In this document: positions 28,801 through 44,049 of the stretch, one piece after another
How positions within the stretch are numbered: position 1 is the first letter of the stretch
How the letters are laid out: each line of letters begins with the position of its first letter
DNA from: Acanthosepion pharaonis
Taxonomy: Eukaryota; Mollusca; Cephalopoda; Sepiida; Sepiidae
Assembly (NCBI GenBank): GCA_903632075.3
Contig: CAHIKZ030004553.1
Location: forward strand, 248,001 to 312,000
Reading direction: 5' to 3'
DNA: 64,000 bases
Position numbers and translations under genes: made by a program
The notes under the pieces: generated by a model
Database searches by the model: none
Told to the model about the DNA's origin: nothing
What the model saw: only the letters and a program-made list of their open reading frames with translations

Positions 28801-31800
28801 TTGATAAAACTTTCAAAGTTTTCAGTCAGCATTTGTTGTAGCAACACTCATACCAGTGCACAATCTGTGCCTGATGTCTAGATAATGATGCATGCCGTGA
28901 TAAGGTTCAATGTAGTGAAAGACTCCATGACAAGCAGGTTTTATGCCATAGAAACTCATCTATACTCTTTTTGTTCAATTAGAGCAGTTTGATTGTGGGT
29001 CTTCCAAGGGTTGAACAGTTATTTAAAAAAAAAAAAAAAATAGCTGCATAAGTCAGACATTGATGATGCTTCAATTTTGGCAACAGTTGACAAATGAACA
29101 TTCCTACACTTTGAGACTAGGTGCCGAATGGCCAAATAGTACAAGATTCATTGGTCTTAATAATACTTTGCAGGTTATTTAAAGCAAGTCAATATTTTTA
29201 GATTGTAAGAATTTGTTTGAGATAATAATGATTTACTGACACAAGTCTTACTAATTAACCCATAGTTAGGGGGAGAAGAGGTGAGAATTTGCATGTAAGT
29301 CAATATAATGAACCCAACTGGAATTGATTCTCAGTTCCCCAATATCCAATTGCGAATAGTTATTCATTACACTACCCACACCTCCAATCTTACAGCACCT
29401 GGTATTCCAAAAGTGGTCACCCAACTAGGTACTGAACAAGCTCAATATTGCTTTGGTCATCATATGAGAACTGGTGTTTCAATGTGATATAGCCATAAGA
29501 TGCTTACCAAAATTTACACAATATAAGATCAGCAATGAAAGACCACATGGTGCTCATAATACAAATCAGAGTAAATGTGGCCCCAGTATGTGCTAGTAGT
29601 ATAGTAGATATTGGCATGGCAAGTAGCTTTGGTGAGCTTCAAATTGCAGATTCATCTGTTGTTTATACTTTTGAACAAATGCCCTTAGGAAGGCCTGGAC
29701 GTATTTCTTCTTGTTTCTCAGCTATGGGTTAAACAGCAAGGTAGACTGGGCTCTCTAGCTTTGGGTGGCAGCCAGTCTAGCAGAAGGATTACTCTGAATT
29801 CAAAACCATGAAGAAGGCAATGGGAAACTACACCATGATCTTTTCCAAGAATGCTTGGCAATTTAGAGATAATATAGAAAAGTAATCTGTAGGTCATGTT
29901 TGGCTTATTTTGTTTTCTGGCATATCAACCTTAATGGGTTATTTAATGTCAACAAGATCTTCAGGATAGGTTTGTATGAATAGAATATATATTCTTTGTA
30001 AGAAATCAGTTTGTAGATCAGGTTTCATTGATGTATCTTTGTAAAGAGGGTTTTTGTCAAGAATCAAATATATTGCTGGTAATATTTTTTAAAATGTATT
30101 GCTGGTATTTTTACTATTAAAATCTATTTTTATACTTTCATAGTGTTTTGACTTTGGGTGTTAATTATTTGACCATTGGCTACCATCCTGGGAACAACAG
30201 CAATTAAGAGGTGGTTCCCATACTCCTCAAAACCTCCCAATCAGAGACCTTGCTGCTGGATGTAGTTTATCGTCATGCCCAGGATGGTGGAGAGTCATGA
30301 TTGCCTATGTTCTGAAGAGACACAACATTTTGAGTGAGTGTCAATGCAGACTATTTGGAATTGAGGACTTGCAGAAGCACTATGAGAATGAGTGCTTCTA
30401 GCCAGACATTCAATTATACCACAACAGCATTGTTCATGTTTCTAGTAGTATTAAAAGAGGATTACTTTGAGGATTCAATGTTGCTTGGTAGTGTTCAGTG
30501 ATGAGAGCAAGTCTTGCATTCATATAAGTGATGTCACTTGTGTTTGTGTGTGTGTGTGTGTGTGAGACATAAACCTGGGGAATGACATCATGCAGAGCAT
30601 CTTCGTCCATGACATACAGCCCTAACACCTAACATTATGGTTTTTGGTATTATCAATTGCAACTCACATTGGATGTCAGTGCTTGTGGAGGGAGAGAAGG
30701 TTGAACAGTCATGTATGTACAGATCCTTATTCAACCCATTCTGCTGTTCCAGCACAATAATGCCTGCCCACATGATGCCCATGTTAGTCAACATGCTCTG
30801 CAAGATGCTAGACAACTTCCCTGGCCTGCTCAATGATGAGACCTGTTCCCCTGTACAATGTATGTAGGTTGGTGTCTGAATTGCTCAGTTCAGCTAGCCC
30901 ACCTACAACTCTTGCTGTATTGTGTTAACAAGTTCAAGAAACATGAAATAATGCATTACAGGAGAGCATTTGCCATCTGTATGCTTACATGCATGCAAGA
31001 GTATAGGCCTGTGTTAATCCCCAAGGAGGATATACAGTGTATTAATATGGGTTTGATTACTGTTAATACAGCACTTATTTATAATGTGCACATATTGCTC
31101 TGTATATGAATCATGGTTTAACCATGCATTTAATAATGAGTCTGTACTGGAGATTAAAAAAAAGATTTTTTTTTTTTAAAACATTTTAATAAAATGATAA
31201 CTAGCAATAATTTCAATACTCACAGAAAGAACAAACTGAAAAAAAAAAAAGAAAATAAAAAGGATACATTCCTTCTCGACCCAGTGCATCGCCAACCCAT
31301 TTACTGGTCATTACTGCAGCCATCATGGGTACAATATATAATAATCCACCCGTTAACTCAAACATCACCACAACCAAAGACACTGAAGATAGAGAAAAGA
31401 TTAAAATCATCAATATTTACAAGGGTCATCTTTTCGTAAAAAAAAATTTTTAATTATTTTTTATAAAAACATTTTCTAAATTTGTAGAAAACATTAAAAG
31501 AAAAGCAGAAAATTCATCTTTCATGGAACTTTCACTTTAAGGAAAGAGTTGCTTTTTAGTTAATAATCAATAAAACTGATTTTTTAAAATTAATCACTGA
31601 GAATTTTCTTATTTGAAGTTTGTAGTGTATGTGTTTAACACATGAAATAAGTTTTCTCAAACAATTTTGGAAAGTAAGCATCAATTTAGAGGGGAAAGAA
31701 AAAAATTTCAATGACAGATCCTTTACTGACTTTCAAGATGTGAGAGTTACAAAAAAAAAAAAAAAAAAAAAAAAAACTTTGCTAAGAGCTACAATGGACA

Positions 31801-34800
31801 GGGAAATTGTGCAGAGCCATGATCACCCACATCCTGAAGAGACATGGAAAAAGAAATGCTTTAGAAGACATTGTGCCCAGTTGTCTGACCACCAAGCAAG
31901 ACCAGACCAATGAATGACAATTTTTCAAAAAGATACCATAACCAACAAAAGACAAAGTTCATCATGATGACCTAGATGACTTAAATGGTCTGCATTTATG
32001 ACGATAGAAGACATACATTGTGGGGGCGTGTTGGAGTAAAAGGAAACAAATTTTAAAAATTAAAAACATACAAAAAATAAAACACAAATAAATCAAAATG
32101 ATTATTAAAACAAAAGTTAAATGTTGATATTTACTAAGCTTAATGGGGGGCAAAGGGTCATAGTAATTGAGCAACCAATGAAGATCAAACACACTAGTGA
32201 TAGTCTGTGAAACAAGCTAACTATGCTCTTGTTAATGTGGTCAAATTGGATCTAAGGAGAATAACTCTTCTTTCTTACTTTTTATTTTATTTTATTTTTT
32301 TTTTACAATGATATTCACTGTGTACAAACCCCAAGAGCTACTCAAGGTAGAGGGTTACAGAGTAAGAAGAACAGTTTATATGGATATGTGGGGAAGATAA
32401 CGATTAACTTTAGACTCAAACAGGTTAAGATTGTAGTGATCGGGAAATCAGTTAAACAGAGTTGCAGTTTGTAGGAAGAAGCTATTCGAGTATTTGTAAC
32501 CCTCTACATTGAGTGTCTTCTTGGCCTTGCACAGATTGAGTCTTACAAAAAAAAAAAAAAAAAAGAAGAAGTACAATTTACATCTTGTCAATGGAATACA
32601 AAGCGAATGTGGGTGGTTTGCTATATGGTGGGTTTTAACTGTGAAGGTTAGAATTGGTAGAACTAAGGAATGTATTTTGTCTGAACACTTTCCGTAGAAA
32701 TAGGGATAGAGCAGTGTGAGGTTTGTAATGTTTCGTTTGTGAGAAATGGATTGCTGGGTGGAAAATAATTCATCACCCGCAAGGACGTGGATGCTATTTC
32801 AGGTTAAATTATGCCAAAATAAAGAGGACTTAATTCCTACAAAAATCTAATTAATTTGTACTAATATGCATAGTAATTTTTGTCAACTGATGACAAACAG
32901 TAAAATTCCACCATTTTGTTGGAATAAATATACTCCTAAACTGCAGAATGTATAATTTTTAAATTTTAGCATTTAGATAAATTTAGACTTGCAAACCAAA
33001 TTGATGTTTTTTCATTAGCAAAAATAATTTGAAAACACAATGGCATTTTAATACAAGAAATAACTTTTAAAAGTTTTGTTGATTTCCCAATGGGAATGAT
33101 TGCATAAATTTTCCTCCTCTTATAATCAAAAGGACACAGAATGAATGCTGGGATATTTTTCTTAGCCAATAAAAATGGGACGGCTTGAATTTTGACATGA
33201 CTCAGTCCAGATCTACCTTAACTATCAGACAGACATACTGTGTTTGCTTGGTTGACCTTGCTTTTGTGTACAAACACCAACTTCTAGTTTGTGAATTCTT
33301 TTGCCTTCTTATCTGTTTGACTTGCTTTAAGTATATTGTTTGCTTGCTTGCATGAATGTTGCTGTTTCATCTTTTTTTCTTTTCATTTCAAACTTTATTA
33401 ATTCTGATCACATTATTGATCTTGCTCTTTAACTATGGTTTCTAACTCAAGTTTAAATCTAGTAATACTACTTTCTGACACATTAAAACCTATAAGGTTC
33501 ATTCAGTGGTAAGAAGTTGTGTATTAGCAGGAGAATGTTTTTTTTTTAGTACATTATTTCTAATGAAATAGATCTTATTGCAAAATTTTACAAAAAAAAG
33601 TAATATATTCTTTACCTGTCATCCTTGTAACACCTCCCAAAACTGCAGCAGCACCAACCATGGCATACAAACCAGGGGTTACAGTACACATTTCTTGAGC
33701 AGTGCACATATTGGAGAAAAACCAGGAATCACGATAAGCCCTAACATACATAAAAAAAAAAAGCAATATTAAGTTTCAGTTAGAACAAAAAAAGAAGGTA
33801 GAAATTTTCAAAGTTAAAAGTATAATCTAAAGTTAACATCTTTTTGTAATTAGATCAAAATTTATATATTTTTTCTTTTTCTTTTTTTAACAAGAAATTA
33901 TGAAGAAAAAATTCATTATACTTCCAGAAATTAAAATTTTGTATAGAAACTTAAAATAGAAATTGCTTCCAAGCAGCCATATGGAATCAGTTCAATTTAC
34001 GGTTATCATTATAAAACATTAAAAGAGAAAATATATCTGATCCTGCTTAAATTCAACATGTACACAAAATTGGAAAAGAAAAAAAAAAGAAGTCATTTAG
34101 TATCTACCATTATCATCATCTAATATTTTTCTATTTACAAATAACCAATGTCTCTTATTTAACAGAACTCCATTTTTTCTTCATATATAAACCAAATTAA
34201 TTTAGTAAATATCTCTATAAAGCTTTTTCTTTATTTTCTTGTATGATTATTCCTATTAAGTAATTTGAATATTAATAAAAGTAAGAATATTTGGATGATT
34301 GGCACAAAATTTATAACAAAAAGGAAATCTAATGTATAATTGAATTAAAATAAACTTCAAACTATAAATATTTGAGTGATACTAACACAACCAACTGCTC
34401 TACGCCAATACCAACGATACGTCCCATAATAGCACCAACAGCCATGCTGGGGATGAACAGACCACAGGGAACCTTTATGATGGGATATAAAATCAATTTT
34501 GATCAAATCATGAAACCAAAAACTATGTGGCACAAGAAAAAAAAAAATAATTAAAATTGTTTTATGTGTGTTTATAATAAACAAAATATATAGAATTTAT
34601 TTAATATCATTATCTGTCCAGACAATTTTTAAAAATATTTGCATTGGAAATTGCTAAAAGTTTAGTATACAAACAAAACTGTCATTTTTTTTTTTTTTTT
34701 TTTTTTTTTACCAAAGTGGAAATGTGTAAATTAAATCCTAAATCAGTGGAGAAATCAGCATAGCACTCATTTACCTAAAACAAGAACAGTATTTTGGATG

Positions 34801-35194
34801 TTCTTGAGATTTTGTTGTCATGTTTTTAAATTGATGCCTATTTGATCCAGACATTGCTGACAACACAATGTAATGAAATCACAAGCAACAATCAGAATTT
34901 TGATAGGTTTCTTGAACTTCTATGAAAACTTTCCATCAGCCATTCTTGCTTCACAGGGCATGGTTGATATCCATGGTCTTCTGGAATGGTTGTTGTGCAC
35001 ATCGTGTGTATCAGCTTCAAATTTATCTCTAATTCATGAGATTGTAAGCCGCGTGGGTGGATCTGAATGAAACTCTTCAATATTGTCTTTGAAGTATTAT
35101 TTCAGGATAAACATTGTTTAAAGCTAAGCCTGAATGTGTAAATCTGAAAAGAAGTTGACTGTAAAAGTGTGTATACACGTTTTGGAGATCCCTC

Positions 35195-35231
<37 letters not shown>

Positions 35232-36095
35232 CAAACACACAGGGTGAAATAGGTAAATTTTTGTTATTTTATATTTTTAATTTTGCACATCTATGTTTTT
35301 TGCTTTTTCGTTGGCTGCACAGTATAGTTGGGTGCTGTCTGTGAGAAAAAGAGCACCATGATGCAATTCACTCCACCAGAAATTTGGAAATGGCATGCTG
35401 TACTGCTTGGCATTCGTGTTGGAAGCTCCAATATGAACATTTCAGAGTGTTTGGCTGTCAATCTGAGGACAGTGCATAGGATTCAAAAAGAGTTTGAGGA
35501 GTCTAATGGTGATTATGAAGGTGTTTGAAGTGACACTAGTGATGGCAATGTTATGCCCCAATTCATCTTCCTAAAGGGCCTCAGACTTAACACAGTGGTC
35601 TACATCAAGTACCTTGAGGAAGTAGTGCTGTCTTGGGTCAAGAGGGTGGCTGTTGGAAGAACTTATGTCTGACAACAGGACTCTGCACCATGCCACACAA
35701 GTAGGAGAACCCTGTGAGACAATTTGTGTAACCACATCATGCCTTACATCTGGCCACTTAACTACTCAGACTGCAACACCCTTGATTATCATGTGTAGGG
35801 CACAGTTGAGTGGGAGATCAACAAAACTCCTTGTGACACCAAAGATGAACTGAAGGCAAAGATTATGGCAGCATTCACCATCTTAAACAAGGAGACAGTC
35901 CAGAAGAGTTGTTGGAGATTCAAAAATTGTCTGGAGCCTGTGATTGAAGCCAATGGTGATTTTATTGAAAAAAATTAACAATTTAGTATTTTGAGATATT
36001 TGTATAATTTTGGTAAATATATCTGTTAAAATGAAATGTCAGTGTTATTTTCATTTTTGTATAATTTAGATGACAATTTATCCATCCATCACACC

Positions 36096-36129
<34 letters not shown>

Positions 36130-36329
36130 ACTATTGTAAGATTATTGTTACAACACACACTTGTACATAATTCATTAAAGTATCTCTATACGTAATGCTT
36201 AGGCTATTGCCATAACACCTGTATTGTTTGGATGAAGATTGACTCCAATATGACTACTCCTATATAACGGAACTCTTTATAGTATTGGACAAGTTCATAG
36301 AGCCACAAAGTGTGTACTCTTTACTCTAA

Positions 36330-36377
<48 letters not shown>

Positions 36378-39300
36378 TGGACTCTCCCATTGTATCCAAT
36401 GTATGAGGGTCAAGCAGCTCAGTTCATAGGAATTGACAGCTCAGACACCATCACCTATGATTTGATTATAGTGGTGAAGGTTTTTTGCCAAAACCATCCA
36501 CACTTTTGAAGGGCGAATACTGAGACCTGGTGCACTCATGCCACAAGGTCCCAAAACGACCCTCCATGAGTTTGAATTCAGAGTTGTCCTTCTCTTAGAT
36601 CAGTTGCCATCCAAGGCTCTAGAATCCTGTCTATCCTGCTATTTATCCATAACTGGAGGGAGAAGAAGATTAATACCTTTCCCAAGGGCATTAGCATTTG
36701 ACTGGAATTCAAACTTGGCTCTCAGATTCCTCAATACAAGCAGCTATCCACTACTTCACCATGCCTTCTTATATATATATTTACATATGTAAATGTACCA
36801 TGTTATTGGTGAATAACTTTATTATATGTATTTTAAAATTTTTTTATGAATATTTAAATGTGAATATTTATATTAATATTTTATCTCTACCGTTATAACT
36901 TGAAGTAAATAATTTGTGTCAATGCATGTATGTTTTTATCTTTTCTGTTTATTTTTACATATAAAATTCAGAATTTTTTAAAAAGTTACATTTATTTTAA
37001 ATACAAAATTAAAAAAAAAAAGACAAAAGAAAAACAAAAACACAAAAAACAACACCCCTGTATAAAATAAGGACTAACTCATCATTGCAATAGCCAAATA
37101 TATTTAACAAAATAGAAATTGTGTAGAGGTCAGACTTAGCACCAGAAGATTGCATTGTTCATGAAACTCAGTTGTGCTACGGTGTGTGTGATATATATAT
37201 ATATAATATTAAGGGTTAACCTCAATGACCACTTTTATATTTACATAAGCTATATTCCAGATATCAAGCACTTTAACTCCTAAATATAGCATACTTTAAA
37301 ACTATATTTTTATCACATATATAAAATGAAAATTTAATATTTCATTACTTTTCCAATTTTAATATACTTACAAAATATCAAAAAACGCTTTCATTTTCTG
37401 TTCAATATTTTCTGAATATTGACCTAAGTATCATTCAATTTGCTAGTGAACAATTCCTTCTTTTTTTTTGTCACCAGATGAATGATGAGATTTGGGGATT
37501 TTACAAAGTTGCATTTAATGTAATAATAAAAAAAAAATAAAAATAAATATTTACTTCTGTTGACTAAAACTTTCTGCTCTGATGAGATGATCATAAAGAA
37601 AGAATTTTGCTTTTTGAATCAAATAAAAATATCCCCCTCCCCAAAAGCTAACAAAACAAAAGATATAAAAAGCAATATGTTAGCAAATTGGGTTATTTGC
37701 CATGAGATATTCTGTTGTTATGGTAATGAAGTTTATGGTATTGAGTAATGCCTTGTATTACCATAACAATGAAATATCTCATTAAATAGTTAAATCAGGT
37801 TGGGCAACCAATAAATATATAAAGTCACGTGTTTTAAATGAAGATTTTTGGAATTCCTATGTATGTATAAAAATTGTATATATTAAATAAATTATTGAAT
37901 AATTTGTTTTCTACAGCTCATCAACCCCCTGCAGGCAATTCAAAGCCAGAAAATATTTTAAATTGTAAGAAATCTTTTGGAGATAATAATGGTTTTAGTG
38001 ATACACATCTTACTAATTACTAGTTGGAGGGAAAAAGAGATGGAGTCATACTTTTCCCAAGGATATTTGCATGTAAGTGAATATAACAAACCCAATGGGA
38101 ATTGGAACTGAGCTCTTTGATTAACAATTCCAAGTCATTATCCATTTCACCAGCCGCACATTCAAACTTACAGCACCTGGTATTCCCAAGCAGTCACCCA
38201 TCTAGGTACTAACCAGGCTCGATATTGCTTAGTGCTGGTGATTATAGGAGAACCAGTGTTTCAACATAATGTCGTCATAAGCCTTAATTAAATATAGGTA
38301 ACAGTGGAACTTGAATAACTCTCATATGAATGCTTAATGTAAGAAAAAAAAAAAGAAAAAAAGAAAATTTCTTAGAATCTACAGAAAAGTATCCTTCAAT
38401 AGTTTCAAAGATAAAAATATTGTTTCTTACCTTCAAACCGAATGTAAAGACAGTAATAATTCCTTTAAAAAGAAACGCTAAAACTAACTGCCACACTGCA
38501 CGGATGACACCATCCCCAGCGACGGCACTTCCACCATAGACATTCACATTGGTAATACTACGATTGTAATCACTGTTAAAAAAAAAAAAAAAAAAAAAGG
38601 CAAGAAAAATTCTGAATTATTGGCAATTATAACATGGACATTTTTTTTCTTTGTGGAAAATTTATCTAATATAATTCATTTTTAAATAAAATTGGAAAAG
38701 CAAACTTGGATCATATGATTGTTTATTCGATCTTAAAATGTGGATAAATAATTATTTTTGTCTTCAGTCAAAATATTTCCTCTTAACTATAAAATGGAAT
38801 ACTTTTCTTCTCTTCCTAAAAGTAATAAAATATTCATTAATAGTAAAAATAAGAAATGAAAAATGCCTCTCTTAAAATAAAAATCATATTGAAATTCAAT
38901 CATACATCTTTACAAAGATCAAATTAAAATTTTGAACTCTGATTTTATTATGTCAAAAGTCATGATTAAAATATTAAATTTACAAATGGATATTTCTATG
39001 GAATCTCAAGTTAGAATGTAAACTATTTAAACTTTAAATAATAAATGACCAGTCAGAGCCACTCCCACTCAAAAGCCAAAACCTTAGTTTCAAGCCAAGT
39101 GACAGATATATATACTCAAATTCAAACAGAGGAGAAATAGACCAGCATTTGATGTCAACACTGACATGCTGAGAAAGAAATGCCACCAATGATGACAGTC
39201 ACCACTAATATCCATTTCTCTTCTAATTTCACCACTCCCTCTCCTTGTTGCCTTAGCAACAGATAGAAGTTACTAGTTTTGTATATATGTAAATAAATTA

Positions 39301-42300
39301 CATTTTCCCATACACAATGACCTCTTTTGTTTGACAATTGGATTTACATTTGACGAGGCAGAGAAGGAATTAAACTCCACAACAGTAACAACAAGGTTCT
39401 GTTTTCCAGTTTACCCATTTCTGCTTTCACAACAATATATATATGTGGCCTGATGATTGCGTCTAGCATGAAACAGCCTGTCACCTTAAGTTTTGACTTC
39501 AATGTTCACTTTTATATTTACACACACTATCTCTGATATTGAGCACTTTATCCCATAAATATAGCACACCTTAAGAGTATATTTCTTATATATATATATA
39601 ATTTTGAACAATAAAAAATATTAAAAAATTAAAATCTTCAGACACACTGGGTTGTATATTAATATTCCTTCGTTTTTATTATTATTTCATTTAGGTTCCT
39701 CAACTTGTTTCGGCCAACATGGCCATCATCAGAAGAAAAATAATTTTCTGCTTGCTGGTAGCAGTGAACTACAGAAATGAATGTCTTGATGGAGAAAATG
39801 AACTTTTGTCTGTACTTTTCATTTGTTTTTTATTTTTTTTAATGAAAATTTTGGTCAGTCCTTGTGTTGCTCAGGTTGTTATTTAAGATAAGATGGATTC
39901 ATGCTGCTCTGAATTCCCTTGGTCATTTTGACAATTTTATTGGTTCCTGGAAAGGGGATGTGCCTCTTAAGTGTGTGTTTTATTTGGTTCTTAGGGAGTG
40001 AGTGAGTATGATGAGTGTAAGTGAGTATGATGTGTGTATATTTGTGTGGGTGTGTGTATAAGTGTGAGTGCTCAACATCTTGGTAAGCATATGTGTCTTG
40101 TGTGGGTGAGAAATGTGAGTAGGTTTTGATTTGTAGGGTTATATATTAATACTATCTATATTGTTAAATTTATGGTTAAGCCCGGCTGGATATTGCATTT
40201 TTAGATGTTGTATCCACTTATCTTCATGGAATTCTAAAATGTTTCTAATGTTATCTGCTCTGGACTTTTCTATTCTCTCAATTATAGTGAATTTGGCATG
40301 GGTTTTAAAATCGTGTTTTTCTAGGTGGAAATGTTGTTCTACAGGTAATAATCTTTTATGGGGAGTCAACTTAATTCGATTGCGATAATTATTAATTCTG
40401 TAGTGAAAGGGCCATTCAGATTTTCCTACATATTGTTTCTGGCATAGTGTGCATTCTAGGAGGTAAATTATGTTATGACTTCTACAGTTAGAGTTGTGGT
40501 AGATTTTGAAAGCAGATTTAGTGGCTGAGCTAGTGAATGAATTCATGTGTTTAATGTGGTTGCAGCATAAGTTTCTTTTGTTGTTACATGGTTGGGAAAA
40601 TCCTGTTGTTTTTGTTGGTGGTTTATTATGGATTACCTTGTCCCCTGAAATGTGGTTACTACCTATGATTTCTTTTAGGTTCTTAGGTCTACGATATGCT
40701 AGAAGGCTGGGTTCCTCAAACAATTTTTTTAGGTCTGGTTTGAGATGTAGTATTTCCCAGCAACTTTTGTTTATTTGGGATAGTGGAGGCAGAGTGGGGT
40801 TGAAAGTGGTTACTAGAGGGATGTGGTTGGGTTTATTTTTAATCTTGTACATTAGGGTGTCTTCTCTAGGTGTGGAAATTGCTTTATTTATTTGTTCCCT
40901 GATTAGGTGTTGTTTATAGCCACATGTTGTGAATTGATGCTCTAGATTTTGAATGTGTTTATTTAGTTCTTCATTGTTGGAACATATCCTTCTGAGTCTA
41001 AGTGCTTGTGAATAGGGAAGGTTCTCTTTGAGGTGTTTAGAGTGGGAAGATTTAAAGTGTAGATAGTTGTATGTATGTATTTATATATGTGCAATATTAT
41101 GAGGTATTATTAATAAAGAATAATACAATTTTATATATGATTTTCCAGCACACTTGGTTCCAGAACTATGTTGGATTATTTCATTTGCTTGAACAAAAGC
41201 AGCAGCAAAACAATAATTTAAATAATACACCTCTAACCCTAACCCACTAATTATACATCTGATATCTCTACAGCATCATCAACTGTTAGAAACTTATATT
41301 AAGCACACACAATGCCACATATGGCTGCCTTGTGAATTAGTTTGGCAGTCATATGAAATTAAAATGCTTGCTTATAATTTTGTCCAGATTAAAAGAGGTA
41401 CCAAAAAACTGTGTACCTGTATGAGTGTTTTTCTTTAGTTGGTATTCTCATTTATCATACCTATTCTGGGCTTTAATATGTAAAGAAATGTAACTTCATG
41501 GAGATAAATGAAGACCGGAATTATTTCCAAAATAAGCATGGGATTTGTTGTAGTAAAGGCAGGTTAAATTTCCAAGATAAATTAAAAAAAAAGAAAACGT
41601 GCAAAAAGCTTTTTTCTTCTTATTACTACAAGTGCTTATAACCTGCCTGAAATATAGATAAAAATTATAAACAACATACCACAATTCTCGGTAATCTTCT
41701 GGACCACAACGATTAACAAGAAGACGGATTAATTCGCTGGAATTCATTCTGTAAAATAAAAAGTTAAAAATTGAATAAAAAAAAAATAGAAAAAAAAATA
41801 TTCAAAGAGGTTATATAAAATGTTCTGTAACAGAAATTTCAATTTTTTTTTTTTTTTTTTTGCTATATGATAAATTTAAACACTTATCTTTACCAGATAA
41901 AAAAGATTAAGTAAAAACTTTGGTATTTTTATTATTACATTACATAAAAATCAATAAGTATTTTTGTTAGAGTGTCATCTTCATTAATCATTTCTTTTGA
42001 CATTAAAACTGCCCTTTGATCAAGTGTTAAGACATCTCCGACATTTTAATAAAGATTTAACTACATGAACATTTATTTTTCAATTTTTTAATAGAATATT
42101 TGGTTAATTTGCAGTATAAGCACCAAAAGCTCCTGGTGGTGTGAAATTGACTGATTATTTAAAAAAATGACATTAAAACATTGTGTTCGATTACCATTTA
42201 GAATTTATCATCAATGTAAGTCTGATCTCTTTCACATTGTCCGGCCACCATTACTGGCACTGTTTACATACATTTGACTCGAGTAGTAATGAGTAGAAGC

Positions 42301-44008
42301 TTACTTAGTTAATGGCCTTTTTACTGCTTTTTTTGTGTCTTCTTACTCATCTTGATTACTGCACAATTTTCATGGAATTTATTTTAAAATGAGGTTTTTT
42401 ATTTATAAAAATGAAGTTTTAAATGAATGTTTTTTTTCTTTCCTTTTTTTTTTTTTATTAAATTGGTTTAAATTTGTTACAGAAACAATTGAAAGCTTTT
42501 CTTGTAAAATTAAAAAAAAAAAAAAACAAACCTCATTGAAGAAAAAGGAGAACTTCAGGTTTTTATCCTTTCAGGCATGTAATTTTGATTTTATTTTTCG
42601 TTTTTTTTATTTTTACTAATATATTTGGAATTGTGACGTTTTCTGTTGGCTTACTTTTAAAATTTTGTGCATTCATTTTAAACTTCATGCATTTTGCCAT
42701 AATTGATACAAGTGAAGCTTCTTCGTTGCATGACTACTCAAGGCAAACGTATGTAAACAAAGCCAGTAATAGAGGTCATTTTGTCTATGTGATGAGAAAG
42801 AAGTCAAACTTACATTGTCCATAACTTCTAAATGGTAACTGAGTGCTTAATGTCATTTTCAAAATAATCAGACAATTTAATACCAGAATGGTACATTCTC
42901 ATTACCGGGGGCTTTTGGTGCATATACTGCAAATTAACTGAATATTTTTTATTAATAATATTTCATTTGCTTTTTAATAAATTATGCTTTTTGTACCATT
43001 TGTACTGGTTATATAATAGTTAAATGCATTCATCTTGATGAAAATAGTTGATAATGTATTTAATCAACTTCTTGTTTTTTTTTTTTTTTAACAAAGTGTA
43101 ACTTAAAAAACACTAAATTCTTAATTTTTTACCTGGTATACTGATTTGGAAAACTGAGAAGAGCTGTAATGAAAGTAATAACAAGGACCTGAAAAGTAAA
43201 TAAGAAAAATTGTCAGGAAAAATAATCTCAAAATTTTTAGAATAGAAAAAAAAAAAAAAAAAAAATCTTGGTTCTGAATTTATACAACTAAATAATTTTT
43301 CTTAAAATTTTACATTTAAGCTTTTATTCTTTTCAATAAGAGGAACTTGGAATTTTGCTTTAAACTTCCTTAAAAAAAACCCAAAAAACTAGGATTTTAA
43401 AAGAACTGATGTATCAAGATTTATTTCCACAATATCTTGCTTAATAGTTATTTTCTTTTAAAGTAAGAAGGTAGTACAGTTTGCTAGTAATTTTGTTTTG
43501 CCTAATCTATCATTTCTTTTTATTGTTGAACATTATTATTATGACTTATTTATGAAAGAGACAGAAAGAAGGTTATTTTTTATTTGTATCTCTAAAACCA
43601 CTGAAATTATTGGGTCATATCTGGATGAAATTCTATACAGAAATCAAAGTAGATATTTTGACAATGCTCATTGATGTTTTTGTAACAGTTAAGAAAAATC
43701 TGGCAATATAAAGTCTCCCTTTCTTTCTGTCTTCCTTCTGAAACAGAAAATTCACTTCTATTGTCAACTAGCAATATATATATATATATATTTTTTTTTT
43801 TGTTGAGGCAGGACTGGGATTAATCTTGCACAGAGCAAGGTGGGTCCTGCCTGACAAGGGATTTCTTGTCAATTATTTTAGGCAAGATTTTACAAGGCCA
43901 GAATCTCTTCCTGTTGCCCAACTCAGACCCAACAGTAGTCTAAGTACACTGACTGTTTTATCAAGACATCATCTCTAGGAAGATTGCCATTCAAGGCTTT
44001 AGACACAT

Positions 44009-44049
<41 letters not shown>

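Noticed and set aside
34387..34472. Ser-to-Cys change in the PSGLFIP segment (VPCGLFIP here) as a functional novelty
   Set aside because: Cys at this place is, as far as I recall, common in invertebrate members of the clade, so it is probably ordinary.
38165..38284. 5S rRNA gene
   Set aside because: Too diverged, fused to a tRNA-like unit and repeated in a second degenerate copy; it is a SINE head.
40506..40919. 137-codon + frame
   Set aside because: Shadow of the minus-strand Penelope-like coding region.
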